A stretch of 64,000 nucleotides of DNA from Cryptosporangium minutisporangium (GCF_039536245.1 NZ_BAAAYN010000082.1:1-64000), one strand, 5' to 3'; shown: positions 34,402 through 42,949, numbered from the stretch's first letter. Numbers and translations are program-made. Notes: generated from the sequence alone by a model not told the origin.

Positions 34402-35175
34402 TCACGCCGTGGGGACCACCATCGGCGTGCCGGTGACCGGGTTGGGCATCACCAAGCTGGGCAACGCGAAGACGTCGTCCATCAGGGCGGCGTCCACGAT
34501 GTCGGCCGGCGGCCCCTGGGCGACGATCCGGCCGTCCTTCATCGCCACCAGGTGATCGGCGAAACGGCAGGCCTGGTTGATGTCGTGCAGCACCGCGACG
34601 ACGGTCCGGCCGGCGTCGCGGAGCCGCGCGAACAGCGCCAGCAGCTCGTACTGGTGGGTGATGTCCAGGAAGGTGGTCGGCTCGTCCAGCAGCAGGTACG
34701 GCGTCTGCTGGGCGAGCACCATCGCGACCCACACCCGCTGGCGCTGCCCGCCGGAGAGCTGGTCGACCGCGCGGTCGGCGAGCTCGGTCACACCCGCGTC
34801 GGCGAGTGCGGTGGCGACCGCGTCCGCGTCCGCCGCCGTCCAGCTGCCGAGCAGCGACTGGTGCGGGTACCGGCCGCGGGCGACCAGGCGGCGCACGGTG
34901 ATGCCTTCCGGCGCGACCAGCGTCTGTGGCAGGAACCCGATCTGCCGGGCGAACACCCGCGGCCGCAGCGACGTCACCGGCACATCGTCCAGCAGGACCT
35001 CGCCCGATGACGGCGCCAGCAGCCGCACCAGCGCCTTGAGCAGCGTCGACTTGCCGCAGGCGTTCGGACCGACGATCGCGGTGAACGCGCCGTCGGGTAC
35101 GGCCAACGTGATGTCCGGGGACACCACCCGCTCGCCGTAGGCGAGCGTGAGCCCTCGCGCGATCAATCGGCTCAT
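34402..35175 (-). CDS. Siderophore ABC transporter ATP-binding protein, system B
   Basis: 257 residues of the FepC/FecE type. Walker A is GPNACGKST at 36-44 (the usual third Gly is Ala), signature LSGGQRQR, Walker B LLLDEPTTFLD, H-loop VLHDINQ. It pairs functionally with the two permeases just upstream in the operon. Its ATG overlaps the stop of the last unit of a 19-copy minicistron array, whose sequence also provides its Shine-Dalgarno (GAGG, 7 nt upstream). Confidence 0.93.
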   Translation of the reverse strand: MSRLIARGLTLAYGERVVSPDITLAVPDGAFTAIVGPNACGKSTLLKALVRLLAPSSGEVLLDDVPVTSLRPRVFARQIGFLPQTLVAPEGITVRRLVARGRYPHQSLLGSWTAADADAVATALADAGVTELADRAVDQLSGGQRQRVWVAMVLAQQTPYLLLDEPTTFLDITHQYELLALFARLRDAGRTVVAVLHDINQACRFADHLVAMKDGRIVAQGPPADIVDAALMDDVFALPSLVMPNPVTGTPMVVPTA

Positions 35176-35207
35176 CCGGATACCTCGCTCTTCGCGCACG
35201 CGCTCAT
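35172..35207 (-). CDS. Last minicistron of the array (11 residues, variant)
   Basis: Encodes MSACAKSEVSG, differing from the other units only in the last two residues. Its TGA overlaps the ATG of the ATPase gene. The variant end is probably the original sequence in front of that gene, with the other copies derived by slippage or recombination. Confidence 0.4.
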   Translation of the reverse strand: MSACAKSEVSG

Positions 35208-35783
35208 CGGTGTACCTCGCTCTTCGCGCACGCGCTCATCGGTGTACCTCGCTCTTCGCGCACGCGCTCATCGGTGTACCTCGCTCTTCGCGCACGCGCT
35301 CATCGGTGTACCTCGCTCTTCGCGCACGCGCTCATCGGTGTACCTCGCTCTTCGCGCACGCGCTCATCGGTGTACCTCGCTCTTCGCGCACGCGCTCATC
35401 GGTGTACCTCGCTCTTCGCGCACGCGCTCATCGGTGTACCTCGCTCTTCGCGCACGCGCTCATCGGTGTACCTCGCTCTTCGCGCACGCGCTCATCGGTG
35501 TACCTCGCTCTTCGCGCACGCGCTCATCGGTGTACCTCGCTCTTCGCGCACGCGCTCATCGGTGTACCTCGCTCTTCGCGCACGCGCTCATCGGTGTACC
35601 TCGCTCTTCGCGCACGCGCTCATCGGTGTACCTCGCTCTTCGCGCACGCGCTCATCGGTGTACCTCGCTCTTCGCGCACGCGCTCATCGGTGTACCTCGC
35701 TCTTCGCGCACGCGCTCATCGGTGTACCTCGCTCTTCGCGCACGCGCTCATCGGTGTACCTCGCTCTTCGCGCAAGCGCTCAT
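35176..35783 (-). repeat. Array of 19 head-to-tail 32-bp minicistron repeats
   Basis: The ATG of the first unit (35783) and the ATG of the ATPase gene (35175) are 608 bp apart, exactly 19 x 32. Seventeen units are identical. The first differs by one silent base and the last by a few bases. On the minus strand every unit reads ATG, ten more codons, then TGA overlapping the next ATG. Each also carries a GAGG 7 nt before that ATG. There are no spacers, so this is not a CRISPR. The array fills the whole gap between the second permease and the ATPase. MIRU elements of mycobacteria also sit at such stop/start overlaps. Confidence 0.97.
35748..35783 (-). CDS. First minicistron of the array (11 residues)
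   Basis: Encodes MSACAKSEVHR. Its ATG overlaps the TGA of the FecCD permease (ATGA) and its own TGA overlaps the next unit's ATG. The same peptide is encoded by the first 18 units. Uses GCT for Ala3 where others use GCG. Translation is inferred from the coupling geometry and the Shine-Dalgarno; whether the peptide matters is unknown. Confidence 0.4.
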   Translation of the reverse strand: MSACAKSEVHR

Positions 35784-36745
35784 CGGCGGCGCACCTCCAC
35801 CATCAGCAACCAGATCAGATAGCACCCGCCCAACGCGGTCGTGACGACGCCCACCGGCAGCGCGGTCGGTGCCAGCAGCACCTGCGCGGTCAGGTCCGCC
35901 GCGAGCAGCAGCACCGCACCGGCGAGCGCCGCGGGCAGCAGCGGCACACCGGCTTCGCGGGCGAGCCGCCGCCCGATCTGCGGCGCGGCCAGCGCGATGA
36001 AGACGATCGGCCCGGCGACCGCGGTCACGGTCGCGGTGCAGCCGACCCCGGTCGCGACCAGAAGCAGCCGGAGCCGGTCCAGCCGGACGCCGGACGTCAC
36101 CGCGACGTCGTCGCCGAGCGCGGCCTGGTGCATGGTGTGCGCCAGGCCCGCGAGCACGATCGCCAGCGCGCCGAGGACGCTCAGCGGCACCACCAGCTCG
36201 TCCCAGTCGACGCCGTTGAGCGAACCGGCGCTCCACCCGGTCGCCGCGATCGCGACGTCCAGCTCGGCGCGGAGCACGATCCACGAGTTCACCGCCGTGA
36301 GGATCGCGTTGACCGCGATACCGACGACGATCAGCCGCAGGCCGGAGAGGCCCGAGCGTCCGGCCGAGAGCACGTAGACCGCCGCCGCTGCTGCCAGCCC
36401 GCCGAGTACCGAGCTGGCTTGGAGCATGCCCGCTCCCCCGCCGAGCAGCGTGATCGCGACCAGCGCCCCGGTGTAGGCGCCGGTGTCCAGCCCGATGACG
36501 TCCGGGCTGCCCAGCGCGTTGCGGGTCAGGTTCTGGAAGAGCGCACCGGCCAGGCCGAGCGCGGCGCCGAACGCGAGCGCCGCGGTCACCCGGGGCAGCC
36601 GCCAGTTCAGGATCACGAACGCCTCGTCGCCGCGCCCGACCAGGGCGGCGAGCACGTCGGACGAGGTCGACCAGGTGCTGCCGTAGTGCAGGGCGGCGAA
36701 CGCCAGCGTGAGCGCCACCCCGATCGCCGCGAACCGGAACCTCAC
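35780..36745 (-). CDS. FecCD-family siderophore ABC permease, system B, second subunit
   Basis: 321 residues, about nine membrane helices. GALFQNLTRNALGSPDVIG and GPIVFIALAAPQIGRRL are the family landmarks. The GTG start overlaps the stop of the first permease (GTGA) and the TGA stop overlaps the first minicistron ATG. It forms the channel with 36742-37737. Confidence 0.92.
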   Translation of the reverse strand: MRFRFAAIGVALTLAFAALHYGSTWSTSSDVLAALVGRGDEAFVILNWRLPRVTAALAFGAALGLAGALFQNLTRNALGSPDVIGLDTGAYTGALVAITLLGGGAGMLQASSVLGGLAAAAAVYVLSAGRSGLSGLRLIVVGIAVNAILTAVNSWIVLRAELDVAIAATGWSAGSLNGVDWDELVVPLSVLGALAIVLAGLAHTMHQAALGDDVAVTSGVRLDRLRLLLVATGVGCTATVTAVAGPIVFIALAAPQIGRRLAREAGVPLLPAALAGAVLLLAADLTAQVLLAPTALPVGVVTTALGGCYLIWLLMVEVRRR

Positions 36746-37737
36746 GACGCCGCCTCGAACGTCCGCACGGCCCAGATCAGCACCGGGCCGCCGAGGAACG
36801 CGGTCACCACCGCCACAGGCACCTCGCCGGTGGGCAGCAGCAGCCGGGCCCCGACGTCGGCCACCACCAGCAGCACCGCACCCACCACGAGCGAGTGGAC
36901 GAGCAGCCAGGGCACCGAGTCCGCGGCGATCCGGCGGGCCAGGTGCGGCACGATCAGCCCGACGAACGCCACCGGGCCCGCCACCGCGGTCGCCGTGCCG
37001 GCCAGCACCGTCACCAGCAGCAGTACCACCGCGCGGGTCCGGCCGACGTGCGCGCCGAGCCCGCGGGCGACGTCCTCGCCGAGGGCCAGCGTCGACAGCG
37101 GCCGGGACATCAGCAGCGCACCGGCGAGCGACAGCGCGACGACGACCACCGGAACGGTCAGCGGGATCCGCTCGCTGCCGGCCAGCGCGCCGACCGACCA
37201 GAACCGGTAGCGGTCGAAAACGTCCGGGAACGTCAGCCGCAGGCCCAGCGAGATGCCCATCAGCACCGCGGTCAGCGCCACCCCGGCCAGCAGCAGCCGC
37301 AGCGGCGAGGTCCGGCCGACCGCGTACACGATCACGGACGCGACCGCGCAGCCGACGACCGCGAGCCCCAGCTGCCCGAGCTGGGTGCCGGCCAGGCCCG
37401 CGAGCACCCCGACGTTGATCGCGAACCCGGCGCCCGCGGTCAGCCCGAGCAGCGCCGGCTCGGCGAGCGGGTTGCGGCTGACCGTCTGGATGAGCGCGCC
37501 GGACACCCCGAGCGCCGCACCGACGCACACGCCGAACACCGTCCGCGGCAGCCGGAGGTCCCGCACCACGACGTGGTCGTCGGTGCCGGCGTAGTCGAAC
37601 AGCGCCCGCCAGACCTCGGCGGGCGCGACCGACCGGGCGCCGACGGCGACGCCCGCCAGCAGCGCGCCGAGCAGCACCACGAGCGCGACGGTGAGGAAGA
37701 GCAGCTGGTCAGTCCTCGCTGTGCGCCGCAACGCCAC
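36742..37737 (-). CDS. FecCD-family siderophore ABC permease, system B, first subunit
   Basis: 331 residues. GALIQTVSRNPLAEPALLG and AFVGLIVPHLARRI identify a FecCD permease. The GTG start at 37737 lies 29 bp inside the upstream reductase gene; no better start is seen closer to the stop of that gene. Second permease of a heterodimer; substrate a ferric siderophore. Confidence 0.92.
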   Translation of the reverse strand: MALRRTARTDQLLFLTVALVVLLGALLAGVAVGARSVAPAEVWRALFDYAGTDDHVVVRDLRLPRTVFGVCVGAALGVSGALIQTVSRNPLAEPALLGLTAGAGFAINVGVLAGLAGTQLGQLGLAVVGCAVASVIVYAVGRTSPLRLLLAGVALTAVLMGISLGLRLTFPDVFDRYRFWSVGALAGSERIPLTVPVVVVALSLAGALLMSRPLSTLALGEDVARGLGAHVGRTRAVVLLLVTVLAGTATAVAGPVAFVGLIVPHLARRIAADSVPWLLVHSLVVGAVLLVVADVGARLLLPTGEVPVAVVTAFLGGPVLIWAVRTFEAAS

Positions 37738-38491
37738 GTTTCCAGTATCCGGTGACCAGGTGGTCGAGTCGCCCGCGGGCCCAGGTGCGCACCGGCTTGA
37801 GCGCGGTGGCCTCCCCGGCGGCGAACAGGAACGTTCCCTCCGGCAGCGGCAGGCCGCGGACGGCGTCCGGTTCGTCGTAGGTGACGGTCACCCGTTCGCG
37901 CGCCGCCAGCGGGTAGGCCCGTTCGTCGCCGGTGACGACGACGTGCGCGCTCACGTCCGGGGGTGACTCATCGAGCCAGCGGCCGAGGGCCGGGAGTGCG
38001 GTGGCATCGACGACGAACGCGTAGTGGCCGTACGTGTGGGGGAACGCTTCGGCACCGGGTGGCCCGGCGATCGTCACGTCCTCCCCGACGGCGGCGCCGC
38101 GCACCCAGGTCGAGGCGAGCCCGCCCTCGTGCAGCACGAAGTCCAGGTCGAGCTCGAGCGCGACCGGGTCGTACCGGCGGATCGTGTACTTGCGGGTCGG
38201 CGGGAACGGGTGCGGCCAGTCGAGCATGTCGTGAGCGTTGGGCACCGGATCGCGCTGGGTGCCGTCCGGGTCCGGGAACACGATTCGCACGTGGTCGTCG
38301 GCCTGGTAGGTGTGCAGGCCCTGGAGGCCGTCACCGCCGAACGTCAGCCGGGTCATGGCTGGGGTGACCGACGTGATCCGGGTGATCGACGCCCTCCGGA
38401 CGCCGATCGGGTACGGGACGCGGGTCAGGCCGCTGCCCGCCCGGTGGTGGGCAGCGACCTTCGGACCGGGATCCGTCCTCGACTGCTTCAC
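37709..38491 (-). CDS. Siderophore-interacting protein (ferric-siderophore reductase), system B
   Basis: 260 residues, same family as 5986-6834 but clearly diverged. The FAD motif is KYTIRRYDP, followed by LDFVLHEGGLASTW and the C-terminal FLFAAGEATALKPVR. The GTG start overlaps the binding-protein stop (GTGA) and the 3' end overlaps the permease gene by 29 bp. Expected role: NAD(P)H-dependent release of iron from the imported siderophore. Confidence 0.9.
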   Translation of the reverse strand: MKQSRTDPGPKVAAHHRAGSGLTRVPYPIGVRRASITRITSVTPAMTRLTFGGDGLQGLHTYQADDHVRIVFPDPDGTQRDPVPNAHDMLDWPHPFPPTRKYTIRRYDPVALELDLDFVLHEGGLASTWVRGAAVGEDVTIAGPPGAEAFPHTYGHYAFVVDATALPALGRWLDESPPDVSAHVVVTGDERAYPLAARERVTVTYDEPDAVRGLPLPEGTFLFAAGEATALKPVRTWARGRLDHLVTGYWKRGVAAHSED

Positions 38492-39474
38492 TTGGCCAGC
38501 AGCGGCGCGAAGGCCGTGTCGATCGCGTCGAGCGTCTTCGTCGCCGCGGGGTACGTCGCCGCCTCGGTGTAGCGGATCGCGAACACCTTGCCCGCCTTCA
38601 CCGCCTTGAGGTTCTTCCAGAGCGGCGAGTCCAGCACGGCCTGCACGGAGTCGGACGGCGTGCCGTCCGGCTGCACGGTGTAGGTGATCGCATCGGCCTC
38701 GCCCAGGCTCGCGGAGAGCTCCTCCAGCGACGGGTACTCGGAGACCGCCTTGCTGCCCTCGCCCGGCTCCTTGACCTGGCCGTAGTAGGTGACGCCGATG
38801 TCTCCGGCGACGTTCGTGCCCCAGGACTTGGCGAACTCGCGGTGGAACTGGCCCTTGGAGATGTCGCCGTAGCCGCCCACGTGGCCGAACTTCAGGCTGT
38901 CGAGGGCGGACGCGTATTTGGTCTTCAGCTCGGCGGCCTTGGCCTCGTAGGCCTGCTTGCCTTTCTCGAACTGCTCGGTGGCGCCGGCGGCGTCCGCCTG
39001 CTTCTGCGACAGCGTCCGCCAGGCGTCGGGGATCGTGGGGCCGATCGCGACGACCGGCGCGATCCCCTTCAACCGGTCCAGGTCGATGTCGGCGAGCACC
39101 GGCTTCGGAACACCGATGACGATGAGGTCGGGCTTGGCGGCCGCGATCGCCTCGTAGTTCGTCTCGGCGGCGGTCTCACCGGCCACCTTCGTCAGTTCGT
39201 TGTAGGTGGCGAGGTCCTCGGGCGTCATCAGCGGGATGCCGCGCTTCCAGGACGAGATGCCGACCAGCTTGGCGTCGGCCTCGATCAGGGCGGGAACCGC
39301 GTAGCCGGTCGCGACGACCCGCTGGGGGTTCACCGGGATCTCCACGGTGCCGTTGTCGGCGCTGAAGCTACGCGTGGCGGCCTCGTCGGACGCGGAGGTG
39401 GAGTCGTCGCTGCTGCCGCAGCCGGCCAGGAGAGCGAGGGCGAGAACGGCCGCGCTGAGATGTCTGAAACGCAT
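38488..39474 (-). CDS. Iron-siderophore ABC transporter substrate-binding lipoprotein, system B
   Basis: 328 residues. Lipobox L-A-G-C with Cys19. The mature part has the FhuD-like fold: VEIPVNPQRVVATGYAVPALIE near the start and KPDLIVIGVPKPV in the first lobe. First gene of the minus-strand operon of system B. Charged helices around residues 160-190 (EKGKQAYEAKAAELKTKY) form the connecting backbone helix. Confidence 0.92.
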   Translation of the reverse strand: MRFRHLSAAVLALALLAGCGSSDDSTSASDEAATRSFSADNGTVEIPVNPQRVVATGYAVPALIEADAKLVGISSWKRGIPLMTPEDLATYNELTKVAGETAAETNYEAIAAAKPDLIVIGVPKPVLADIDLDRLKGIAPVVAIGPTIPDAWRTLSQKQADAAGATEQFEKGKQAYEAKAAELKTKYASALDSLKFGHVGGYGDISKGQFHREFAKSWGTNVAGDIGVTYYGQVKEPGEGSKAVSEYPSLEELSASLGEADAITYTVQPDGTPSDSVQAVLDSPLWKNLKAVKAGKVFAIRYTEAATYPAATKTLDAIDTAFAPLLAK

Positions 39475-39517
39475 ATGAGCTGGTCCTTGGACGTGCTGAT
39501 GAGGGCTATCGGAGAGG

Positions 39518-39536
39518 TGAGGTTACCCTTACCTAA
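39518..39536. promoter_or_regulatory. IdeR/DtxR-type iron box B
   Basis: Matches TTAGGTTAGSCTAACCTAA at 16 of 19 positions. It lies between the divergent binding-lipoprotein gene (39474) and AraC gene (39568), so iron-loaded repressor could control the whole of system B and its regulator. Confidence 0.82.
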
Positions 39537-39567
39537 ACCGTCGTTCGTGTCGCTGAGAGGTCATCCC

Positions 39568-40365
39568 GTGTCGCGCACAGGACAGTCGTTCCTCGTCGGG
39601 TCCGACCCGGTTGTCTGCGACGAGTACGGCTACGGGCTCGGCCGACCGAACGGGATCCTCGTCCTGCGGTACCGCTCCTCGTCCGTACTCGGTTTCGGCG
39701 AGGGGCGGGAGGACCTGCTGCACCAGTTTTACTGGTCACCCTCCGGAATGCTGGCGGCACGCCACGGCACGACGCCGCTGTTCGTCGGGCCCGACGAGGC
39801 GTTCTGGGTGCGCCGCGCGATCACCCACGAGGTCCGCGCCGGGGCCGATCAGAGCGTCTACCGCGTGTGCTTGCGGGAGATCCCACCCGGCCTGCTGGGG
39901 TTCCGGGTCGGCATCGCCGCGTTCGCGCCCCACGCGGCCGCGCTGCTGGAGAACATCGCCCGGCCTGGCTACCCGGAGCCGGAGGCGCTCGCGGCCCGCG
40001 CGGAGATCATGGCCGGGCTGACCCCGGTCTCGGCCGACGTCGAGGGCGGCCCCGAGGGGCGGTACGCCCTCGCGGTGGCGCGGGCGCTGACCCGCGACCC
40101 CGCCGACCCCACCACCCTCGCCGAGTGGGCCGGGCGCTTACACATCAGCCCGAAGACGCTGCAGCGCGACTTCCAGCGGGAGTACGGCACGTCCTACTCG
40201 CAGTGGCGGACGGACCTGCGGCTCCGAGCGTCCACCGTGCTGCTGAGGACACACCCGGTGGCGGAGGTGGCGCGGCGGGTCGGGTACGCGAGCACGTCGG
40301 CGTTCGTGGCGGCGTTCGGCCGCGCGTACGGCCACACCCCGGGCCGGCACACCGAGCACGTCTGA
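39568..40365 (+). CDS. AraC-family transcriptional regulator
   Basis: 265 residues. An N-terminal cupin-like sensing domain (about 1-150) precedes two helix-turn-helix motifs (about 165-262): LHISPKTLQRDFQREYG and VAEVARRVGYASTSAFVAAFGRAYGHTPGR. The GTG at 39568 was chosen because GAGAGG lies 7 nt upstream. Divergent from the siderophore operon and sharing an iron box, it resembles in context AraC regulators that activate uptake when their own siderophore is present. Confidence 0.9.
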   Translation: MSRTGQSFLVGSDPVVCDEYGYGLGRPNGILVLRYRSSSVLGFGEGREDLLHQFYWSPSGMLAARHGTTPLFVGPDEAFWVRRAITHEVRAGADQSVYRVCLREIPPGLLGFRVGIAAFAPHAAALLENIARPGYPEPEALAARAEIMAGLTPVSADVEGGPEGRYALAVARALTRDPADPTTLAEWAGRLHISPKTLQRDFQREYGTSYSQWRTDLRLRASTVLLRTHPVAEVARRVGYASTSAFVAAFGRAYGHTPGRHTEHV

Positions 40366-40499
40366 CGACCGCTCGTCGGACGGGACAGCCGGGTCGCCGA
40401 TTCCCGTTTGGATTCCGCTACGCCGGGGATTCCCCTGCCCCCGACAATGGGGTTGCATCCGACATTCGGGATGTATGTATCCGACGATTGGAGTGTGCC

Positions 40500-40964
40500 A
40501 TGGCGAGTACCTCCGACTCCGCCCGTGGGCGCCTCACCGCTGGGCGGACGCCGGTACAGCTGGCCGCGCTCGGCTCCGGCGCGCTGTTCGTGTTGGTCGG
40601 CTTGCTCGGGTTCATTCCCGGGCTGACGACGAACTACGACGACCTGGGCGTGGCTGGGCACGAGTCCGAAGCCCTGCTGCTCGGCGTGTTCCAGGTATCG
40701 ATCCTGCACAACGTCGTACACCTGCTGTTCGGCGTCGCGGGCCTGCTGATGGCGCGCACCGCACGCACGGCGACGCTGTTCCTGGTGGGCGGCGGTGCGA
40801 TCTACTTCCTGCTGTTCCTCTACGGCCTGGTCATCGACCACGAGAGCGGGGCGAACTTCGTCCCGGTGAACACGGCCGACAACTGGCTGCACCTGCTGCT
40901 CGCGGCCGGGATGATCGGAGCCGGCCTGCTCCTCGGCCGTCGCACGGCCGCGAACGTCCGCTGA
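40500..40964 (+). CDS. DUF4383 membrane protein
   Basis: 154 residues with four membrane helices. The family pattern is clear: RTPVQLAALGSGALFVLVGLLGFIPG, HNVVHLLFGVAGLLMAR and DNWLHLLLAAGMIGAGLLLG. Family function unknown. GGAG lies 8 nt before the ATG. Followed by a strong terminator. Confidence 0.92.
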   Translation: MASTSDSARGRLTAGRTPVQLAALGSGALFVLVGLLGFIPGLTTNYDDLGVAGHESEALLLGVFQVSILHNVVHLLFGVAGLLMARTARTATLFLVGGGAIYFLLFLYGLVIDHESGANFVPVNTADNWLHLLLAAGMIGAGLLLGRRTAANVR

Positions 40965-41004
40965 TCCCCTGTCCCGCTGATGCCCTGTCCCGACCTCCCG
41001 ATCC

Positions 41005-41038
41005 CGCGGCCCCGTGCGCGACGGCTCACGGGGCCGCG
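41005..41038. terminator. Bidirectional terminator hairpin
   Basis: Perfect 12-bp arms at 41005-41016 and 41027-41038 with a 10-nt loop, between the DUF4383 gene and the stop of the convergent PPOX gene. Confidence 0.8.
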
Positions 41039-41042
41039 CCCG

Positions 41043-41645
41043 TCACCGGGGACGCTTGGCGGTGACGCCGGGGAGCGGCTCCGCCCAGTACGCGGACTGG
41101 CTGTAGAAGATCTCCTTCACCGTCGGCAGGTCGGCGGCGTCCGGCCAGGTGTCCGGCTTCCACAGACCGCCACGCGTGGACGCCTGCCCGCAGTGCAGGA
41201 AGACCTCGTCCACCTCGACGACCGTCCCCAGCGGCGGGCTGTCCCCCGGTAACGACGCCAGGAACGGCGCGTCCCGGACGATCGTCGCCCGCCCGTTGAC
41301 CCGCACCGTCTCCCGCATCCCGGGCACCAGGAACAGCAGGCCGACGGCGGGCCGCTCCAGGATGTTCCGGAAACTGTCGATCCGCCGGTTGCCCGGCCGG
41401 TCCCCGAACGCCAGGTGCCGCTCGTCCAGCAGGACGACGCCGCCGGGCTGCTCACCGCGCGGCGACACGTCCACCGCCCCGTCCGCGCCGACGGTCGCCA
41501 GCAGGAAGTACGTCGACAACGCGAGGAAGCGGGCGGTCTGGTCGTCGACCACCGAGATGGCCTTGTCCCGCATGTGCGGGTGTGGTTCCTCGATGAACTC
41601 GCGCACTTCGGCCACGCTGGTGACCGGCCGCCCGAACGGCGTCAT
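41043..41645 (-). CDS. FMN-binding PPOX-family protein (MSMEG_1061-like)
   Basis: 200 residues, split-barrel of the pyridoxamine-phosphate-oxidase-like superfamily. DDQTARFLALSTYFLLATVGADGAVDVSPRG and RIDSFRNILERPAVGLLFLVPG are characteristic of the MSMEG_1061 group. GAGGAGGA lies 7 nt before the ATG. A third iron-box sequence lies 54 bp upstream, hinting at control by iron. Substrate unknown; flavin reductase-like or F420-related roles are possible. Confidence 0.85.
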   Translation of the reverse strand: MTPFGRPVTSVAEVREFIEEPHPHMRDKAISVVDDQTARFLALSTYFLLATVGADGAVDVSPRGEQPGGVVLLDERHLAFGDRPGNRRIDSFRNILERPAVGLLFLVPGMRETVRVNGRATIVRDAPFLASLPGDSPPLGTVVEVDEVFLHCGQASTRGGLWKPDTWPDAADLPTVKEIFYSQSAYWAEPLPGVTAKRPR

Positions 41646-41698
41646 GCGGTGTCCTCCTCGGTCCGGGGCGTGCAGTCCCGGAGCGGGCACCGCGTCGG

Positions 41699-41717
41699 TT
41701 AGGTCCACCTAACCTAA
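41699..41717. promoter_or_regulatory. IdeR/DtxR-type iron box C
   Basis: TTAGGTCCACCTAACCTAA matches the palindromic consensus at 16 of 19 positions, with all mismatches in the centre. It lies between the PPOX gene (minus, start 41645) and the WYL regulator gene (plus, start 41767). Confidence 0.75.
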
Positions 41718-41766
41718 CAGGCGTCCCGCTGCCTTTCCCCGTGCGGTGATGCGAAAGGATGACGGT

Positions 41767-42741
41767 GTGCGCGCGGAACGCCTGGTGGCTCTGCTCTTCA
41801 TCCTGCAACGCCGCTCCGCCGCGACCGTGCCCGAGCTGGCCGAGGCGGTCGGCGTCTCCGAGCGGACGCTGCACCGCGACCTCGCCGCCCTCCGCGAGGC
41901 CGGTGTCCCGCTCTGGACCGAGACCGGCCGCCACGGTGGCGTCCGCCTGGTGGAAGGCTGGCGCTCGCACCTCGACGGACTGACGTCCCGGGAGGCGGTC
42001 GCTCTGTTCGCGATGGGGGTGCCCCGCGCGCTGACCGAGCTGGGCCTGGGCACCGCGGTCTCGGCCGCGCACGCCAAGGTGGCGGCCACGCTGCCGCCCG
42101 CGCTACGGGACCAGGCGCAGGTGGTCGCGCAGCGGTTCCACCTGGACGCCCCGGACTGGTTCCGCAGCGAGGAGGACACCGAGCACCTGGCCACGCTCGC
42201 CCGGGCGGTGTGGAACTCCCGCCGCACCCGGCTGTGTTACCGGCGGGACAGCGGCACCGTCGAACGCACGGTCGATCCGCTCGGCCTCGTCCTCAAGGCC
42301 GGGATCTGGTACCTCGTGGCGCGCGTGGCCGGCACCGACGGCACGATCCGCACCTACCGGGTGGGGCGCATCGCCGAGGCCGACGACCTCGACGAACGCT
42401 TCGACCGGCCCGCCGGATTCGACCTGGCCGGCTGGTGGGAGCGGTCGTCGGCGCAGTTCGAGCGCTCGCTGCGCCGCGTCGACGTGCGGATCCGGGTCAG
42501 CCCCCGAGGCCTGCGCTGGTTGCGCCAGACCGTCGCCGCGGACGTCGCCCAGGAGGCGTTGCGCACGGCGGGGGCACCCGACGCCGAGGGCTGGCGCGAG
42601 CTGACCGTGGGGCTGGAGAGCACGGAGATCGCCGCCGGGCAGCTGCTGCCGCTCGGCGTCGAGGTGGAGGTGCTCGAACCGGCGGCGGTGCGGGCCGCGT
42701 TCGCCCACACCGCCGCGGAGATGGCTCGGCGTCACCGATAG
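41767..42741 (+). CDS. WYL-domain transcriptional regulator (YafY type)
   Basis: 324 residues. N-terminal HTH_11 (residues 1-60: RLVALLFILQRRSAATVPELAEAVGVSERTLHRDL) and a WYL domain (about 140-215) with GLVLKAGIWYLVARVAGTDGTIRTYRVGRI. A C-terminal WCX part follows (235-324). The GTG at 41767 has AAAGGA upstream; earlier in-frame starts at 41746/41749 are less well placed. WYL proteins sense nucleic acids or small ligands; target unknown. Confidence 0.9.
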   Translation: MRAERLVALLFILQRRSAATVPELAEAVGVSERTLHRDLAALREAGVPLWTETGRHGGVRLVEGWRSHLDGLTSREAVALFAMGVPRALTELGLGTAVSAAHAKVAATLPPALRDQAQVVAQRFHLDAPDWFRSEEDTEHLATLARAVWNSRRTRLCYRRDSGTVERTVDPLGLVLKAGIWYLVARVAGTDGTIRTYRVGRIAEADDLDERFDRPAGFDLAGWWERSSAQFERSLRRVDVRIRVSPRGLRWLRQTVAADVAQEALRTAGAPDAEGWRELTVGLESTEIAAGQLLPLGVEVEVLEPAAVRAAFAHTAAEMARRHR

Positions 42742-42949
42742 CTACCGAGGTTGGTCGTCAGCTCACGATCTCGAGACCCGATCGGTCGACCGTGATGTGT
42801 TGCGGCTGGGCGATGAGCCGGGCAGCGCCCTCCGCGGCGTCCACTCCAGCCCGACCCAGAAACCTTCATCGGCGGGAACCGCCTGCACCGGCGCTCCGCG
42901 CGCCACGACCGGAGTCCCGGCTCCCGGTGACGCCACCAGCGGAGCGTCC

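Noticed and set aside
35176-35783. CRISPR array at the 32-bp repeats
   Set aside because: The units abut with no spacers, no cas genes are near, and the unit has a clear start/stop structure of coding strand sense.
35242-35844. Plus-strand repeat proteins of 180-690 residues across the array
   Set aside because: They result from a stop-free 32-bp unit read in rotating frames, lie opposite a siderophore operon, and have Arg/Ser-rich composition without any fold.
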